NCBI GenBank assembly: GCA_016720705.1
Contig: JADKKB010000007.1
Span: 1,860,001 to 1,924,000, forward strand
Source: Chloracidobacterium sp.
GTDB taxonomy: Bacteria; Acidobacteriota; Blastocatellia; Pyrinomonadales; Pyrinomonadaceae
DNA length: 64,000 bases
Direction: 5' to 3'
This document shows, piece by piece, positions 18,582 through 27,200 of this stretch (positions within the stretch are counted from its first letter, which is position 1; each line of letters begins with the position of its first letter). Made by a program: the position numbers and the translations under genes. The notes beneath the pieces are model-generated. The model was not told where the DNA came from. It made no database searches and saw nothing but the letters and a program-made list of their open reading frames with translations.

Positions 18582-18650
18582 AGAGAACCACCCCGTCAGC
18601 GGCCAAAAGACGGCCGCTGCCACCCCTCCTTACCAAGGAGGGGAGTTGTT
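18582..18650 (-). repeat. interspersed hairpin repeat, copy 2 (reverse)
   Basis: Inverted relative to copy 1: begins AGAGAACCACCCCGTC, then an inner hairpin AGCGGCC-N7-GGCCGCT, then CCCCTCCTT-ACC-AAGGAGGGG. The inner stem sequence is completely different from copy 1, yet still self-complementary. Confidence 0.85.
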
Positions 18651-18712
18651 TTTGAGGCTTTAATGCTCGATCGGAATTGCAGATATCTTCTTTTTTAGAT
18701 ATACAATTTAAC

Positions 18713-18782
18713 AAACTCCCCTCCTTACGAAGGAGGGGTGGCATCCCGATGTCTTTTATCGGGATGACGGGGTGGTTCTCTC
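18713..18782 (+). repeat. interspersed hairpin repeat, copy 3 (forward), left flank of the DUF559 gene
   Basis: Stem CCCCTCCTT-ACG-AAGGAGGGG at 18718-18738 and inner stem ATCCCGAT-N7-ATCGGGAT at 18743-18765, then ATGACGGGGTGGTTCTC. It lies in frame with the DUF559 ORF, so a longer DUF559 start would translate the repeat. Confidence 0.85.
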
Positions 18783-18820
18783 TTGCACGGGCATCGAAAC
18801 AACGTTCGGGCAAAGTTCAT

Positions 18821-19264
18821 ATGCCATACGATCGACGAAAGGGTGACATAAACAATCTGCCACGCCTTGCTGAGTTCCGCAACGAACTTCGCAACGACCT
18901 CACGCCAGCCGAAGCTTCGCTATGGAAGATGATCAGGAATTCGCAGTTTGAGGGGCGCAAGTTTCGCCGCCAACACAGCGTCGGAAATTACATTCTTGAT
19001 TTTTACTGCCCGTCCGAGAAACTCGCGATAGCGCTCGACGGGGCTCGCCATTATTCCGGTGAGGGTGCCGCATATGATCGCGAAAGGTGTGCGTATCTCG
19101 AATCCAAAGGCATTCGATTACTCCGGTTTGAGAACGAACGCGTATTTCAGGACCGTGATTGGGTCGCCGATATGATCCGCGATAATTTCAGATCTGGAGC
19201 GGCGGCACCGACTAGGATCTATAAACGCGGACGAAGTCGGGATGAGGATGAATCGTCGGGTTAG
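18821..19264 (+). CDS. DUF559 endonuclease-like protein (Vsr-like fold)
   Basis: 147 residues from ATG 18821; the frame is open further back through repeat copy 3, but that part encodes only repeat sequence. The family signature is clear: LRNDLTPAEASLWKMIR, FRRQHSVGNYILDFYCP, EKLAIALDGARHY and the C-terminal LRFENERVF. This is the PD-(D/E)xK/Vsr-like DUF559 group. In most members the core reads IEVDG; here it is IALDG, so one acidic residue of the usual pair is replaced by Ala. The gene is bracketed by inverted repeat copies 3 and 4 and no convincing SD precedes it. I infer a small mobile or repeat-associated cassette; nuclease activity is uncertain. Confidence 0.85.
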   Translation: MPYDRRKGDINNLPRLAEFRNELRNDLTPAEASLWKMIRNSQFEGRKFRRQHSVGNYILDFYCPSEKLAIALDGARHYSGEGAAYDRERCAYLESKGIRLLRFENERVFQDRDWVADMIRDNFRSGAAAPTRIYKRGRSRDEDESSG

Positions 19265-19304
19265 GGGCACGGTCAAGTTTTTCTCTAGATATTTTATTCG
19301 AGCG

Positions 19305-19365
19305 TGAGAACCACCCCGTCAGCGGAAGCCGCTGCCACCCCTCCTTGGTAAGGAGGGGAGTTTGA
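19305..19365 (-). repeat. interspersed hairpin repeat, copy 4 (reverse), right flank of the DUF559 gene
   Basis: GAGAACCACCCCGTC, inner stem AGCGG-AAG-CCGCT and outer stem CCCCTCCTT-GGT-AAGGAGGGG (19338-19358). It is in inverted orientation to copy 3, so the DUF559 gene has terminal inverted repeats about 590 bp apart (outer edge to outer edge about 650 bp). Confidence 0.85.
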
Positions 19366-19906
19366 GGATTCTGAAATCAGCACCACGGGTTCGCCGTCGG
19401 CATCACCCGTCGCTTTGTGCTGATGCCCGCGTTCGCGGCACTAATGCTTTGATCGTTCATTGAGGCCGCCGAACAGATCCATTGACACCGACCGGCAACA
19501 GGTACAAAATGACGCGATCGGTGCTTCGCAAAACCGCACGACCGGCGACCGGCCAAAATACATCGCCCTTTCGCTCGATCGCATCGAGGGAGACGGACAA
19601 GGTCAGGAGAAGTTTGATGAAAGATCAATGTATCGAGGTCGTGACGCGAATCTCTGCATCGAAACGGTAATACTTATCGCTCACACGATCGAATCGTATG
19701 AATGTAAATAGAGAATCGCACATTTGCAAGTTTGATCCCGATTTCTCCTGACGCATATTAGCATGAGGCGGCCGAGCGGCTAATGACGAAGTATTCCGAA
19801 AACTACCCGTTAAACGAAGACAGACGATAGCGACGTTTCCCGAATAGTTATTTCGGTCAAGCGGGCGATTGTTGCGAAGACGATACTTTGGCGCTACCTT
19901 TTGTTT
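19366..19906. other. gene-free stretch upstream of the trypsin-like gene
   Basis: About 540 bp. Short open frames occur on both strands (for example plus 19460-19711) but none resembles a protein I know and codon use looks random. It may be decayed sequence between the DUF559 cassette and the protease gene. No promoter strong enough to name. Confidence 0.45.
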
Positions 19907-21406
19907 ATGAAAATTCACCTTTTGGCGAGTCTGCTTCTATTCGGCTATTTCTCAACGTTCCCGCAGACACGGGATTCGAAACTCGATGCAAGTGCGATCT
20001 TCGAACGGTCCGCAAAGTCTGTGGTCGTCGTATTCTGTGGAAACGCAGAAGGCAAATTCGTCCAAGGAAGTGGGGTTATCCTACGCGCGGATGGCGTCAT
20101 AGCCACAAATTTTCATGTCGTTGGCAATGCTTACACCTGCCGAGTAAAGCTCTCTAGTGGGGATGTGTATGACGATGTTTCAATCCTACAAACCGACGAG
20201 CGTAAAGACATTGCCATCATACAAATCAGGGGTATGAACTTGCCGGCACTCACAATGGCGGACTCTGACCAAGTGAAGGTAGGGTCAACTGTTTATGCGG
20301 TTGGGGCACCTCTGGGTTTGGAAGGATCGATAACGTCTGGCCTCATCAGTTCTATACGCCCAGTCAATGAGATGTTTTCATGGGCTGAGGGGTTTCGAGT
20401 CATGCAGATCAGTACGCCGGTCACACACGGGAGTAGCGGTTGCCCGGTTCTTAACGAAAAAGGCGAGGTCATCGGGTTAGTATTTGCAGCACGCGTCGAA
20501 GGGCAAAACCTTAACGCCGCCATCCCTATAAATTATGTACATCCGCTTGTTAGTACGAGTGTCGCCGCGACTGCGTTAAAACAGTTTCCAAAAGCCGTTC
20601 CCACCAACGTCACCGCGACACCAAAGGTTATAAATGAGAGTATTAACGGTCTCGCCGGTGTGTATTCCGGTAATTGGGCAAGCGAAAACTTTCCCAGCTC
20701 GGGCTCCCTTGTGATCACCATTTCGGTCAAAGACCAACTCGCAACGGTTAACGCTGTCTTCACAGGTAGTGAGGTCCTTAACCAGGAGGAGTTCGTGGCC
20801 AAGTTTACGTCCATAGGCAGTGGGGTCTTGAAAATGGAATACGTTGGTAAAACGACTGGAATTACTGGAACCGGAATTCTGAATGACGGAAGATTTAGCG
20901 GTGATTACAAATTCGACCCAGATTCTGGTAAATGGTCATTAGCACTCAAAGGGATGCCGGATGCACCCATCGTCGTCACGGCACCACCCACGGCACCGTC
21001 AAAGGGCGTTTCAACGAAAGACGATTACGAATATGGAAGCCTCTCCGAACTTCGCGGTATCAAGAAAATCTACATACAGACCGGTATCGAAACGTCATAT
21101 CGAGAACAGATCATTAGGGCGCTTGAGAAAACGGGTCTAAACCTTCAGATCCTAGCTTCTGAGGAAAATGCCGAATGCGTTATCATCTTTCGCAATGAAT
21201 TGATTAATGAACCTTGGTTCAGCGGAAGCGCAGCGATAGTAGAAAAGAGTCTCGGGCAGGGAATGGTTATTCTTGTGGGCAAGGGTCAGCAACGGCACAA
21301 GTTGCTATACAAATTCCGGGAGACGAAGGACAGTTGGTTTGAAGGAAAACCAATTGGAAAGTTTGCGAAGATTGTCGCAGCGGGGTTTAAGGATGCAAAC
21401 CGCTAA
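19907..21406 (+). CDS. secreted trypsin-like serine protease (S1C/HtrA-like)
   Basis: 499 residues from ATG 19907 (a TTG two codons upstream is less likely). A short signal peptide (MKIHLLASLLLFGYFSTFPQ) leads into a protease domain with a full triad: H70 in ATNFHVV, D101 in RKDIAIIQ and S177 in THGSSGCPV. GAPLGLEGSITSG is typical of HtrA-type folds. There is no PDZ domain; instead a beta-rich middle (NWASENFPSSGSLVITISVK) and a C-terminal region of unknown fold follow. It sits between the DUF559 cassette and the STAS gene, with lower GC than the flanking signalling genes, so it may have arrived with the insertion. Confidence 0.88.
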   Translation: MKIHLLASLLLFGYFSTFPQTRDSKLDASAIFERSAKSVVVVFCGNAEGKFVQGSGVILRADGVIATNFHVVGNAYTCRVKLSSGDVYDDVSILQTDERKDIAIIQIRGMNLPALTMADSDQVKVGSTVYAVGAPLGLEGSITSGLISSIRPVNEMFSWAEGFRVMQISTPVTHGSSGCPVLNEKGEVIGLVFAARVEGQNLNAAIPINYVHPLVSTSVAATALKQFPKAVPTNVTATPKVINESINGLAGVYSGNWASENFPSSGSLVITISVKDQLATVNAVFTGSEVLNQEEFVAKFTSIGSGVLKMEYVGKTTGITGTGILNDGRFSGDYKFDPDSGKWSLALKGMPDAPIVVTAPPTAPSKGVSTKDDYEYGSLSELRGIKKIYIQTGIETSYREQIIRALEKTGLNLQILASEENAECVIIFRNELINEPWFSGSAAIVEKSLGQGMVILVGKGQQRHKLLYKFRETKDSWFEGKPIGKFAKIVAAGFKDANR

Positions 21407-21558
21407 CTGCGGTGCGGACGAACGGAAGATGGGTCTGGCCTTCGATGTTGCGATTCGAGGTTGGTATTCGACACCGATGGTTTCGGGAATCAGGAAAGAC
21501 GGGTCAGGCACTGCGATCCTATGCCATACGGACAGAAACGTGAGTGTGATGTGTCGGA

Positions 21559-21603
21559 GAGTCCGTTGAGTCTGTCGGGTCTACCGAGTCTTTTGAGTGT
21601 GGA
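21559..21603 (+). repeat. 9-bp tandem repeat, five degenerate units
   Basis: Five consecutive 9-mers related to GAGTCTGTC: GAGTCCGTT, GAGTCTGTC, GGGTCTACC, GAGTCTTTT, GAGTGTGGA. It lies directly beside repeat copy 5. Confidence 0.6.
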
Positions 21604-21618
21604 GCGTGGAATTCGATA

Positions 21619-21675
21619 GAGAACCACCCCGTCAGCGACGCGATGCGACACCCTTCGTAAGGAGCGGAGCTTTTA
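21619..21675 (-). repeat. interspersed hairpin repeat, copy 5 (reverse, degenerate)
   Basis: Starts AGAGAACCACCCCGTCAGCG like copies 2 and 4, but the inner and outer stems carry mismatches (ACACCCTTCGTAAGGAGCGG). Probably an old copy. Confidence 0.75.
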
Positions 21676-21764
21676 TGTTGTATTTGATCTGACTGTGTGT
21701 TAAAAACTAACCTCAAGTGGATTCTTCGCGCAGGCGGCGTAAGTTTAACAAGGAACAAACATAA

Positions 21765-22091
21765 GTGATCACTGAAAACGGTGTGGAAACGGCATTTTCG
21801 GCGGCTGATGACAAGGCTGTGGTGCTCGCGGGCGACTATTTGAACAAGCTCTCGGGCGAGGCTATCGAGCGTGAGTGCAAGACCAAGCTCGAATCCGGCG
21901 TAAAGGAGTTGGTCGTCGATTTTTCGCAGACCGAGATCATCAACAGTATCGGCATCTCGATCCTGCTCGGCGTGATCGACACGGCCGCCAATTCCGGTGC
22001 AAAGGTAGTTTTCTCGGACTTGAACGAAGAATCGGCGGAGCTTTTTGAAATGCTCGGCCTGACCAAGCATGTGGAAGTCGTGAAGTCGTGA
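21765..22091 (+). CDS. STAS-domain protein (anti-sigma factor antagonist-like)
   Basis: 108 residues from GTG 21765, with AAGGA about 10 nt upstream. A single STAS domain: ELVVDFSQTEIINSIGISILLGVIDTA, then AKVVFSDLNEESAELFEMLGL. At the phosphorylation loop classic antagonists read D-S-S/T-G; here it is N-S-I-G, keeping one candidate Ser but losing the Asp. The likely partner is the RsbW-like domain encoded at 15881-18061, although 3.7 kb of insertions now separate them. The last codons (VEVVKS, stop) are themselves GAAGTCGTGAAGTCGTGA, which runs straight into the following tandem array. Confidence 0.9.
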   Translation: MITENGVETAFSAADDKAVVLAGDYLNKLSGEAIERECKTKLESGVKELVVDFSQTEIINSIGISILLGVIDTAANSGAKVVFSDLNEESAELFEMLGLTKHVEVVKS

Positions 22092-22366
22092 AGTCGTGAA
22101 GTCGTGAATCGTGAATCGTGAATGGTGAATGGTGAATGGTGAATAGTGAATAGTGAATCGGGAATGGTGAAGTCGTGAAGTCGTGAATCGTGAAGTCGTG
22201 AATCGTGAATCGTGAATGGTGAATGGTGAATGGTGAATAGTGAATAGTGAATCGGGAATGGTGAAGTCGTGAAGTCGTGAATCGTGAAGTCGTGAAGTCG
22301 TGAATGGTGAATCGTGAATCGTGAATAGTGAATCGGGAATGGTGAAGTCGTGAATAGTGAATCGAT
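22079..22366 (+). repeat. tandem array of GTGAATC/GTGAAGTC units
   Basis: About 290 bp of 7-8 nt units (GTGAATC, GTGAATG, GTGAATA, GTGAAGTC). A higher-order repeat is visible: the same unit order restarts at 22104 and 22198, a 94-bp period. The array begins inside the last codons of the STAS gene. There are no spacers, so it is not CRISPR. Confidence 0.92.
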
Positions 22367-22378
22367 CGACTTGGACGA

Positions 22379-22542
22379 CGAACGACGATTCACCAGCGAC
22401 GATTCACGAACGACGATCCACGAACGACGATCCACGAACGACGATCCACGAACGACGATTCACGAACGACGATTCACGACCGACGACTCACGACCGACGA
22501 TTCACGAACGACGATTCACAATTCACGACCGACGATTCACGC
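22379..22542 (-). repeat. inverted arm: tandem 14-nt units containing GATTCAC
   Basis: About a dozen units close to ACGAACGACGATTC. Their GATTCAC core is the reverse complement of GTGAATC in the first array, so the two arrays face each other around 22370. The arm ends 5 bp before the start of the four-helix-bundle gene. Confidence 0.9.
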
Positions 22543-22547
22543 TAATT

Positions 22548-22913
22548 ATGCGTTCTCACGAAAAACTGGATGTTTGGAAAAGGTCCATCGATCTGGTTGT
22601 GTTTGTCTATCGGTTGACGGAGAATTTTCCGTCGGAAGAGAAATTTGGATTGACGTCTCAGATCCGGCGGGCAGCGGTATCGATACCGGCAAATATTGCG
22701 GAAGGCGCGGCCCGCGAAACAGACAAGGATTTCGGACGATTTTTGACGATCGCCCAGGGTTCGGCCAGTGAGGTCGAGACCGAGTTACTGATCGCAAATC
22801 GACTTGGGTTTTTGTCAACCAAAGACTTTGACGAAGCGATGGCCTCACTTGATGGCATTGGCCGAATGATAACAGGCCTGTCGAAACACCTTAAACGAAA
22901 ATCGACAACTTGA
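22548..22913 (+). CDS. four-helix-bundle protein (23S rRNA intervening-sequence / S23 family)
   Basis: 121 residues from ATG 22548. The family is easy to recognise: MRSHEKLDVWKRSIDLV at the start, FPSEEKFGLTSQIRRAAVSIPANIAEG in the middle (shown here as two joined blocks) and SASEVETELLIANRLGF after it. The protein folds as a four-helix bundle related to the diversity-generating-retroelement accessory protein Avd; cellular function of stand-alone copies is unknown. No reverse transcriptase or rRNA gene is near. The gene is bracketed by GATTCAC-type tandem arrays and interrupts the STAS/HD-GYP pair, so it reads as an inserted cassette. Confidence 0.92.
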   Translation: MRSHEKLDVWKRSIDLVVFVYRLTENFPSEEKFGLTSQIRRAAVSIPANIAEGAARETDKDFGRFLTIAQGSASEVETELLIANRLGFLSTKDFDEAMASLDGIGRMITGLSKHLKRKSTT

Positions 22914-22922
22914 GGGTCAGGA

Positions 22923-22996
22923 CCAACAATTCACGAACGACGATTCACGATTCACAAACAACGATTCACGACCGACGATTCACGAACCACGAACCA
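22923..22996 (-). repeat. third tandem array, GATTCAC units
   Basis: About 74 bp of units such as AACGACGATTCACGA, same orientation as the 22379-22542 arm. It ends in ACGAACCACGAACC directly before the HD-GYP start codon, so the four-helix-bundle gene has arrays on both sides. Confidence 0.88.
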
Positions 22997-24277
22997 ATGA
23001 TCGAACAACGAACAAAACTGATCCACGCATTTGGGGCTTTGGCGGACCTTGGGCAGGAAGTTGCGAATAAGAACAACTTTCAGGAAACGATCCGAACGGC
23101 ACTGCACCTGATATCGGGTTCGCTGGCGATAATGCGCGGCGGGGTGGCGAGGTATTCGCGATTCGGCCACGAACTGAATATGCTCGCCGTGCGCGGCTTG
23201 GGCGATGATTTTCCGCTCAGTCTGTCGCTCTGTCTGGAGGACGAACGCCAGTTTTTGGCGAACGGCCTGAACCCGATCGAAACGGCGGCGGCGAGGGTTT
23301 TGCCGTTCTTTCAGGTCTATGACCGCAGTTTTGAAAGCCGTCGGATCGAGCTTTTTGTCCCGCTCGTGATCCGTGATGAGATCGTCGGAGCAGTATTCCT
23401 GGGCGAAAAAGCGACCGGCGAAGCATATACCTCGTACGAAAAAGAGATCATCTGCGCGATGGGCCGCCACATCGGCGTCGCCATCTCACAGCGAAATCTG
23501 ATGGCCGAGATCGAGCGTCATTCCGAGGAGAACCGACGACTCTTTGAAGGCTTGCGGACGACCTATAATGACACGGTCAAGGCCTTTGCCGCCGCGATCG
23601 ACTGTAAGGACAAGTACACCGAGGGCCATTCCGTGCGGGTCGGCCGATACTCTGAGATCATCGCCGCTGAGCTTGATTGGTCGCCCGATCAGGTCGAGGG
23701 TGCGGCGACCGCCGGCTATCTGCACGACGTCGGTAAACTGACCGTCGAGCGCAAGATCATCAACGCTCCATATCGCATCAACGCAAAGGAATCCGCCGAG
23801 TTGAACAAGCATCCGTCGGTCGGCTTTGAGATCCTGCAGCCGATACATCACCCGTACACTGACGTTCCGCTGGCGGCAAAATACCATCACGAACGCCTCG
23901 ACGGCCGCGGTTACCCCGACGGACTCTACGACCGCGAGATACCGTATATCGCCAAGATCGTGAATCTCGGAGATTCCTTCGACGCGATGACGACCGACCG
24001 ACCTTACAAGGCACGCCGTCCGGCCAACGATGTGGTCGAGGACCTAAGGCGCAACGCCGGTAAGCAGTTTGCACCCGAGCTAGTAACGGCTTTCCTGCGA
24101 GGAATGTTAAAAGAGCTGACCGGTGAGAGCAAGGACAAGCGTTTTCGCCGAATGCTCGGCCGCGAATATATGGAGGCTGAGGGCATCGTCCCGACGCTCC
24201 GCAATACGCTCAACGAAATGCAGCCAACGACGACGCTGACCTATATCGCCACGGATATCGCAACCGATCAGCCGTAA
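22997..24277 (+). CDS. GAF / HD-GYP domain cyclic-di-GMP phosphodiesterase
   Basis: 426 residues from ATG 22997; the frame is open upstream into the repeat array from a TTG at 22910, which would encode only repeat peptide. N-terminal GAF domain (about 10-180, including LFVPLVIRDEIVGAVFLGEK), then an HD-GYP domain with GYLHDVGKL (HD pair) and HHERLDGRGYPDGL (HHExxDGxGYP). All HD-GYP metal ligands appear intact. It should hydrolyse c-di-GMP, opposing the GGEEF protein at 13757. The insertion upstream has replaced its original 5' region, so its promoter or ribosome-binding site may now come from repeat sequence. Converges with the M36 gene 9 bp away. Confidence 0.92.
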   Translation: MIEQRTKLIHAFGALADLGQEVANKNNFQETIRTALHLISGSLAIMRGGVARYSRFGHELNMLAVRGLGDDFPLSLSLCLEDERQFLANGLNPIETAAARVLPFFQVYDRSFESRRIELFVPLVIRDEIVGAVFLGEKATGEAYTSYEKEIICAMGRHIGVAISQRNLMAEIERHSEENRRLFEGLRTTYNDTVKAFAAAIDCKDKYTEGHSVRVGRYSEIIAAELDWSPDQVEGAATAGYLHDVGKLTVERKIINAPYRINAKESAELNKHPSVGFEILQPIHHPYTDVPLAAKYHHERLDGRGYPDGLYDREIPYIAKIVNLGDSFDAMTTDRPYKARRPANDVVEDLRRNAGKQFAPELVTAFLRGMLKELTGESKDKRFRRMLGREYMEAEGIVPTLRNTLNEMQPTTTLTYIATDIATDQP

Positions 24278-24286
24278 GCGGACGGT

Positions 24287-27200
24287 TTATTGCGGCGGCC
24301 CGGCGGCAGTCAGCGGAAGGTCGTTGGCAAGCCCGAATTGCGTGATCAGAATCCCCGACGACGAACGCAAAATGTACCAGACGCCGTTTCGGTAAACGGC
24401 GATATCGGTGCGACCGTCGCCGTCAAAATCACCGGGCGACGGTATATCCGACGCGATGCCGAACGGGACAAAGTCGTTTCCGCCCGAGCTCTTTTTGATG
24501 TACCAAACGCCATCTGACGGCCGAAAAATTGCCAGATCGAGCTTGCCGTCACCGTCGTAATCGCCCGCCGCTGGATTGTCGCCGGCCGATCCCCAAAAAT
24601 CCATAACGCCCGAAAGATGCCCGTCGGACGACCGCGACCAATTCCAGCGACCTTCGCCGAATGTCGCAAAATCAGCCTTGCCGTCAAAGTCAAAATCACC
24701 GCTCACGGGCACGTCGTTCGGCGAAGGCCTCGACACCAGCACGACTCCGTTTGAACTCTGCAGAACATAAAAACGATGGTCGGCCGGGCGAAAAATGGCG
24801 GGGTCGGCCTTGCCGTCGCCATCAAAATCGCCGATCGCCGGCAGATCGCCGGGCGAACCCCAAGAGATGTACGAGACGGCGAAATTTGAACTCCGCAACA
24901 CATAAAAGTCAGCTGCCGCCGCGTCCGCAGTCGGCCGAAAGATCGCGATGTCGGCCTTGCCGTCGCCATCAAAATCGGCGGGCACCGGACGATCGCCCGC
25001 CAGCCCGAAATTTGCCGCTATAAAGCCCGCAGTCGAACGCTGAATGTACCAATTGCCGTCCGACGGCCGAAATACCGAAACGTCGCTGCGCCCGTCGCCG
25101 TCAAAATCTGCCAGCGGCCGCGGCCCGACCGGCAAATCGAACGATTCGGTCACGACGGTGTTGTTATTACCCGAACCGACGTCCTGGATCGAGGCCAAAA
25201 CCCCCATTCCCCGCATCGCAAATCCGCGCCAGACGTGACGGACGTCAGAGGGGTTTGCCGCCTGTGCGGCGACTAGAATGGCATCGCGCATCTGGAGGAC
25301 GGTCGGATTGAGCGGCGATAACTTCATCCCGTCCGTAATGTATTGCAACGCCCGTCGGTTGCCCTCGGCCGGCCCGAGAGCGTCGATCAAAGAGGCTCGA
25401 ACTTCCCACAGTGCGACTGTCCAAACTTCGCCAAAATTGTTGACCTGATCGCACGTAGTCGTGCCGATCGGACCGCGTGGAAATGCGCTGTTTGGCGGCG
25501 GGTTTGACGTGGTCGTGCCGATCAGCGTATTGCAGTCCGAATTTAAGTAGCGAAACGTGAGGGGGTTGTGCGGCAGTCCGTTCGGACCGACAGAACCTCG
25601 CCTCGCGACCGGAAATCGCCGCAGTCCGTAATAGCAATTAGAGTCAAAACCGGGAATTATCTGATAGCTCGAATAACAGCCGACCGCATAGGTGCCAAAC
25701 GTGTCGTCCGTTGGCTCAGACAGCAATGCCAATGCAAAAAAATCGGACCAACCCTCGCCCATTCCGCGCGCCATATTGCCGGTCAGGCCGGTGGCGTTTC
25801 CGATCAGACGATTTGAAAGACCGTGCGTGAACTCGTGCAAAACGATCTGGGCATCGAGGGCTCCGTCGCGGGCCGGCGTCGAGCTGGTCCAGACGAAAAA
25901 CTGAGCTCGCGGGCGGATGCCGTCAGCCGGCGTCGAGAAATTTGCCGAGTTTGAACCGGTGCCGTCTTGAATCTCGACCGAGAGCGAATCATTACTGATG
26001 CCGCCGCGTCCGAAATTGTCGGTTTGGAAATTGCGGCTCGATTCGTTAAAGCCGAGCAGATACGTCTCGTCGTGCCAGCGATTGGCCAGATAAAAGGCGT
26101 TGGTCGCCGAGCCCTGCTGAAACGGCGTCGGCGGATATGGCTGTGTGCCGGTCGGCAGCGGACTCTGCCCCGGCGGCGTCAAGCCCGGGGCTGGATCGTA
26201 TGCGAACACAAAATTGCGGCCCGCATCGCTGAATGCCCAGCCGTTGTTGTCGACGCCCTGTGTCCCGTCGCGGTCAATGCCGGCCTCGGCCGCATTGCCG
26301 ATCGTGCGATTTTCGCCGTCGGCGACCCAACCGTTGTTATTAAAGGTGTAGGGTGGCTCATTTCCGATCAACGTGAACGGCGTCCGGGCGATCATCGCCG
26401 GTTGCGGGCAAGGATTGGGGCTCGGGCAACTCGGAGTTCCGGGCGCAGGGCTGTCGGCGGCCCTTGTCATTGCCGTTAAACTGCCGTAAACGCTGTATGT
26501 CGATGCCTGAGTCTGTGACTCGGTGATATTTTTGCGCCACAAAAGCTCTTGATCAGCCGCATCGACGACAACATAATACGCTGCCGTATCCAGCCACAAC
26601 AGCACACACCACGCCGGCCGTATGACACCGCGTTCGATCGGAAAGTAGAACTTTTCGGCCGAGATCACATCGGCAAAACTGCTGTGCTGAAAAATAACAT
26701 TTTTGCCGTCCAGACGTGATCTGCGGAGCGAGTCTTTGGCAATTTCGATGCCGACGTTTCGTGCCGCCGCCGCCACGGCGCGTTCCGGAGCCCCGAAATC
26801 ATCCCGAACATCAAAAGGGCCTGGAGCAAGATAATTGATCACACGCACGAGCTTGTTGCCGCGATCAAAGGCCGCCCGCATCGTGCCCTGAAAGACCGGG
26901 ACGCCTCCGATCGACTGCTGCAAGTCGACTATCGAAATGCCGCTCGCACGGGCACTCTGGCCGACTTCGAGCGTCAGGTCGACTATCTGCTTTTCAGTAA
27001 CGCCGAAAAGGCCTTTGTTGGCATATATAAATGTACGGAGTGTACGTTCACGACCGTTGCTGCCGGTGCTCTTGGCGAGAACACCTTTCGAGATTGCCGA
27101 GGTGCCGATGATCTCGGGTGTGTGCAGTTCGTCGCCATATTCGACGACCACCCCCGAAACGCTCTGACGCAAGCGATGCTCGGCCGCGGCCATACGTTCG

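Larger units (their letters stand above)
21407..21764. other. gene-free stretch between protease and STAS gene
   Basis: 358 bp without a supportable gene. Holds a 9-nt tandem repeat (21559-21603) and degenerate hairpin-repeat copy 5 (21619-21675), then the STAS ribosome-binding site (AAGGA near 21751). Confidence 0.5.

Noticed and set aside
18372..18813. Minus-strand small ORFs encoding Pro/Leu-rich peptides
   Set aside because: They are translations of the hairpin repeat copies; no independent coding signal.
19460..19711. Possible gene upstream of the trypsin-like gene
   Set aside because: Three frames are briefly open but none shows a domain, a start signal or coding-like composition.
22079..22542. 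CRISPR-like array
   Set aside because: Units are 7-14 nt and contiguous, without unique spacers, and there are no cas genes.
22357..22545. Small plus-strand ORF rich in Thr/Asp/Arg
   Set aside because: Its sequence is only the in-frame reading of the 14-nt tandem units.
25967..26479. 170-residue plus-strand ORF inside the M36 gene
   Set aside because: Antisense shadow; no recognisable domain and no ribosome-binding site.
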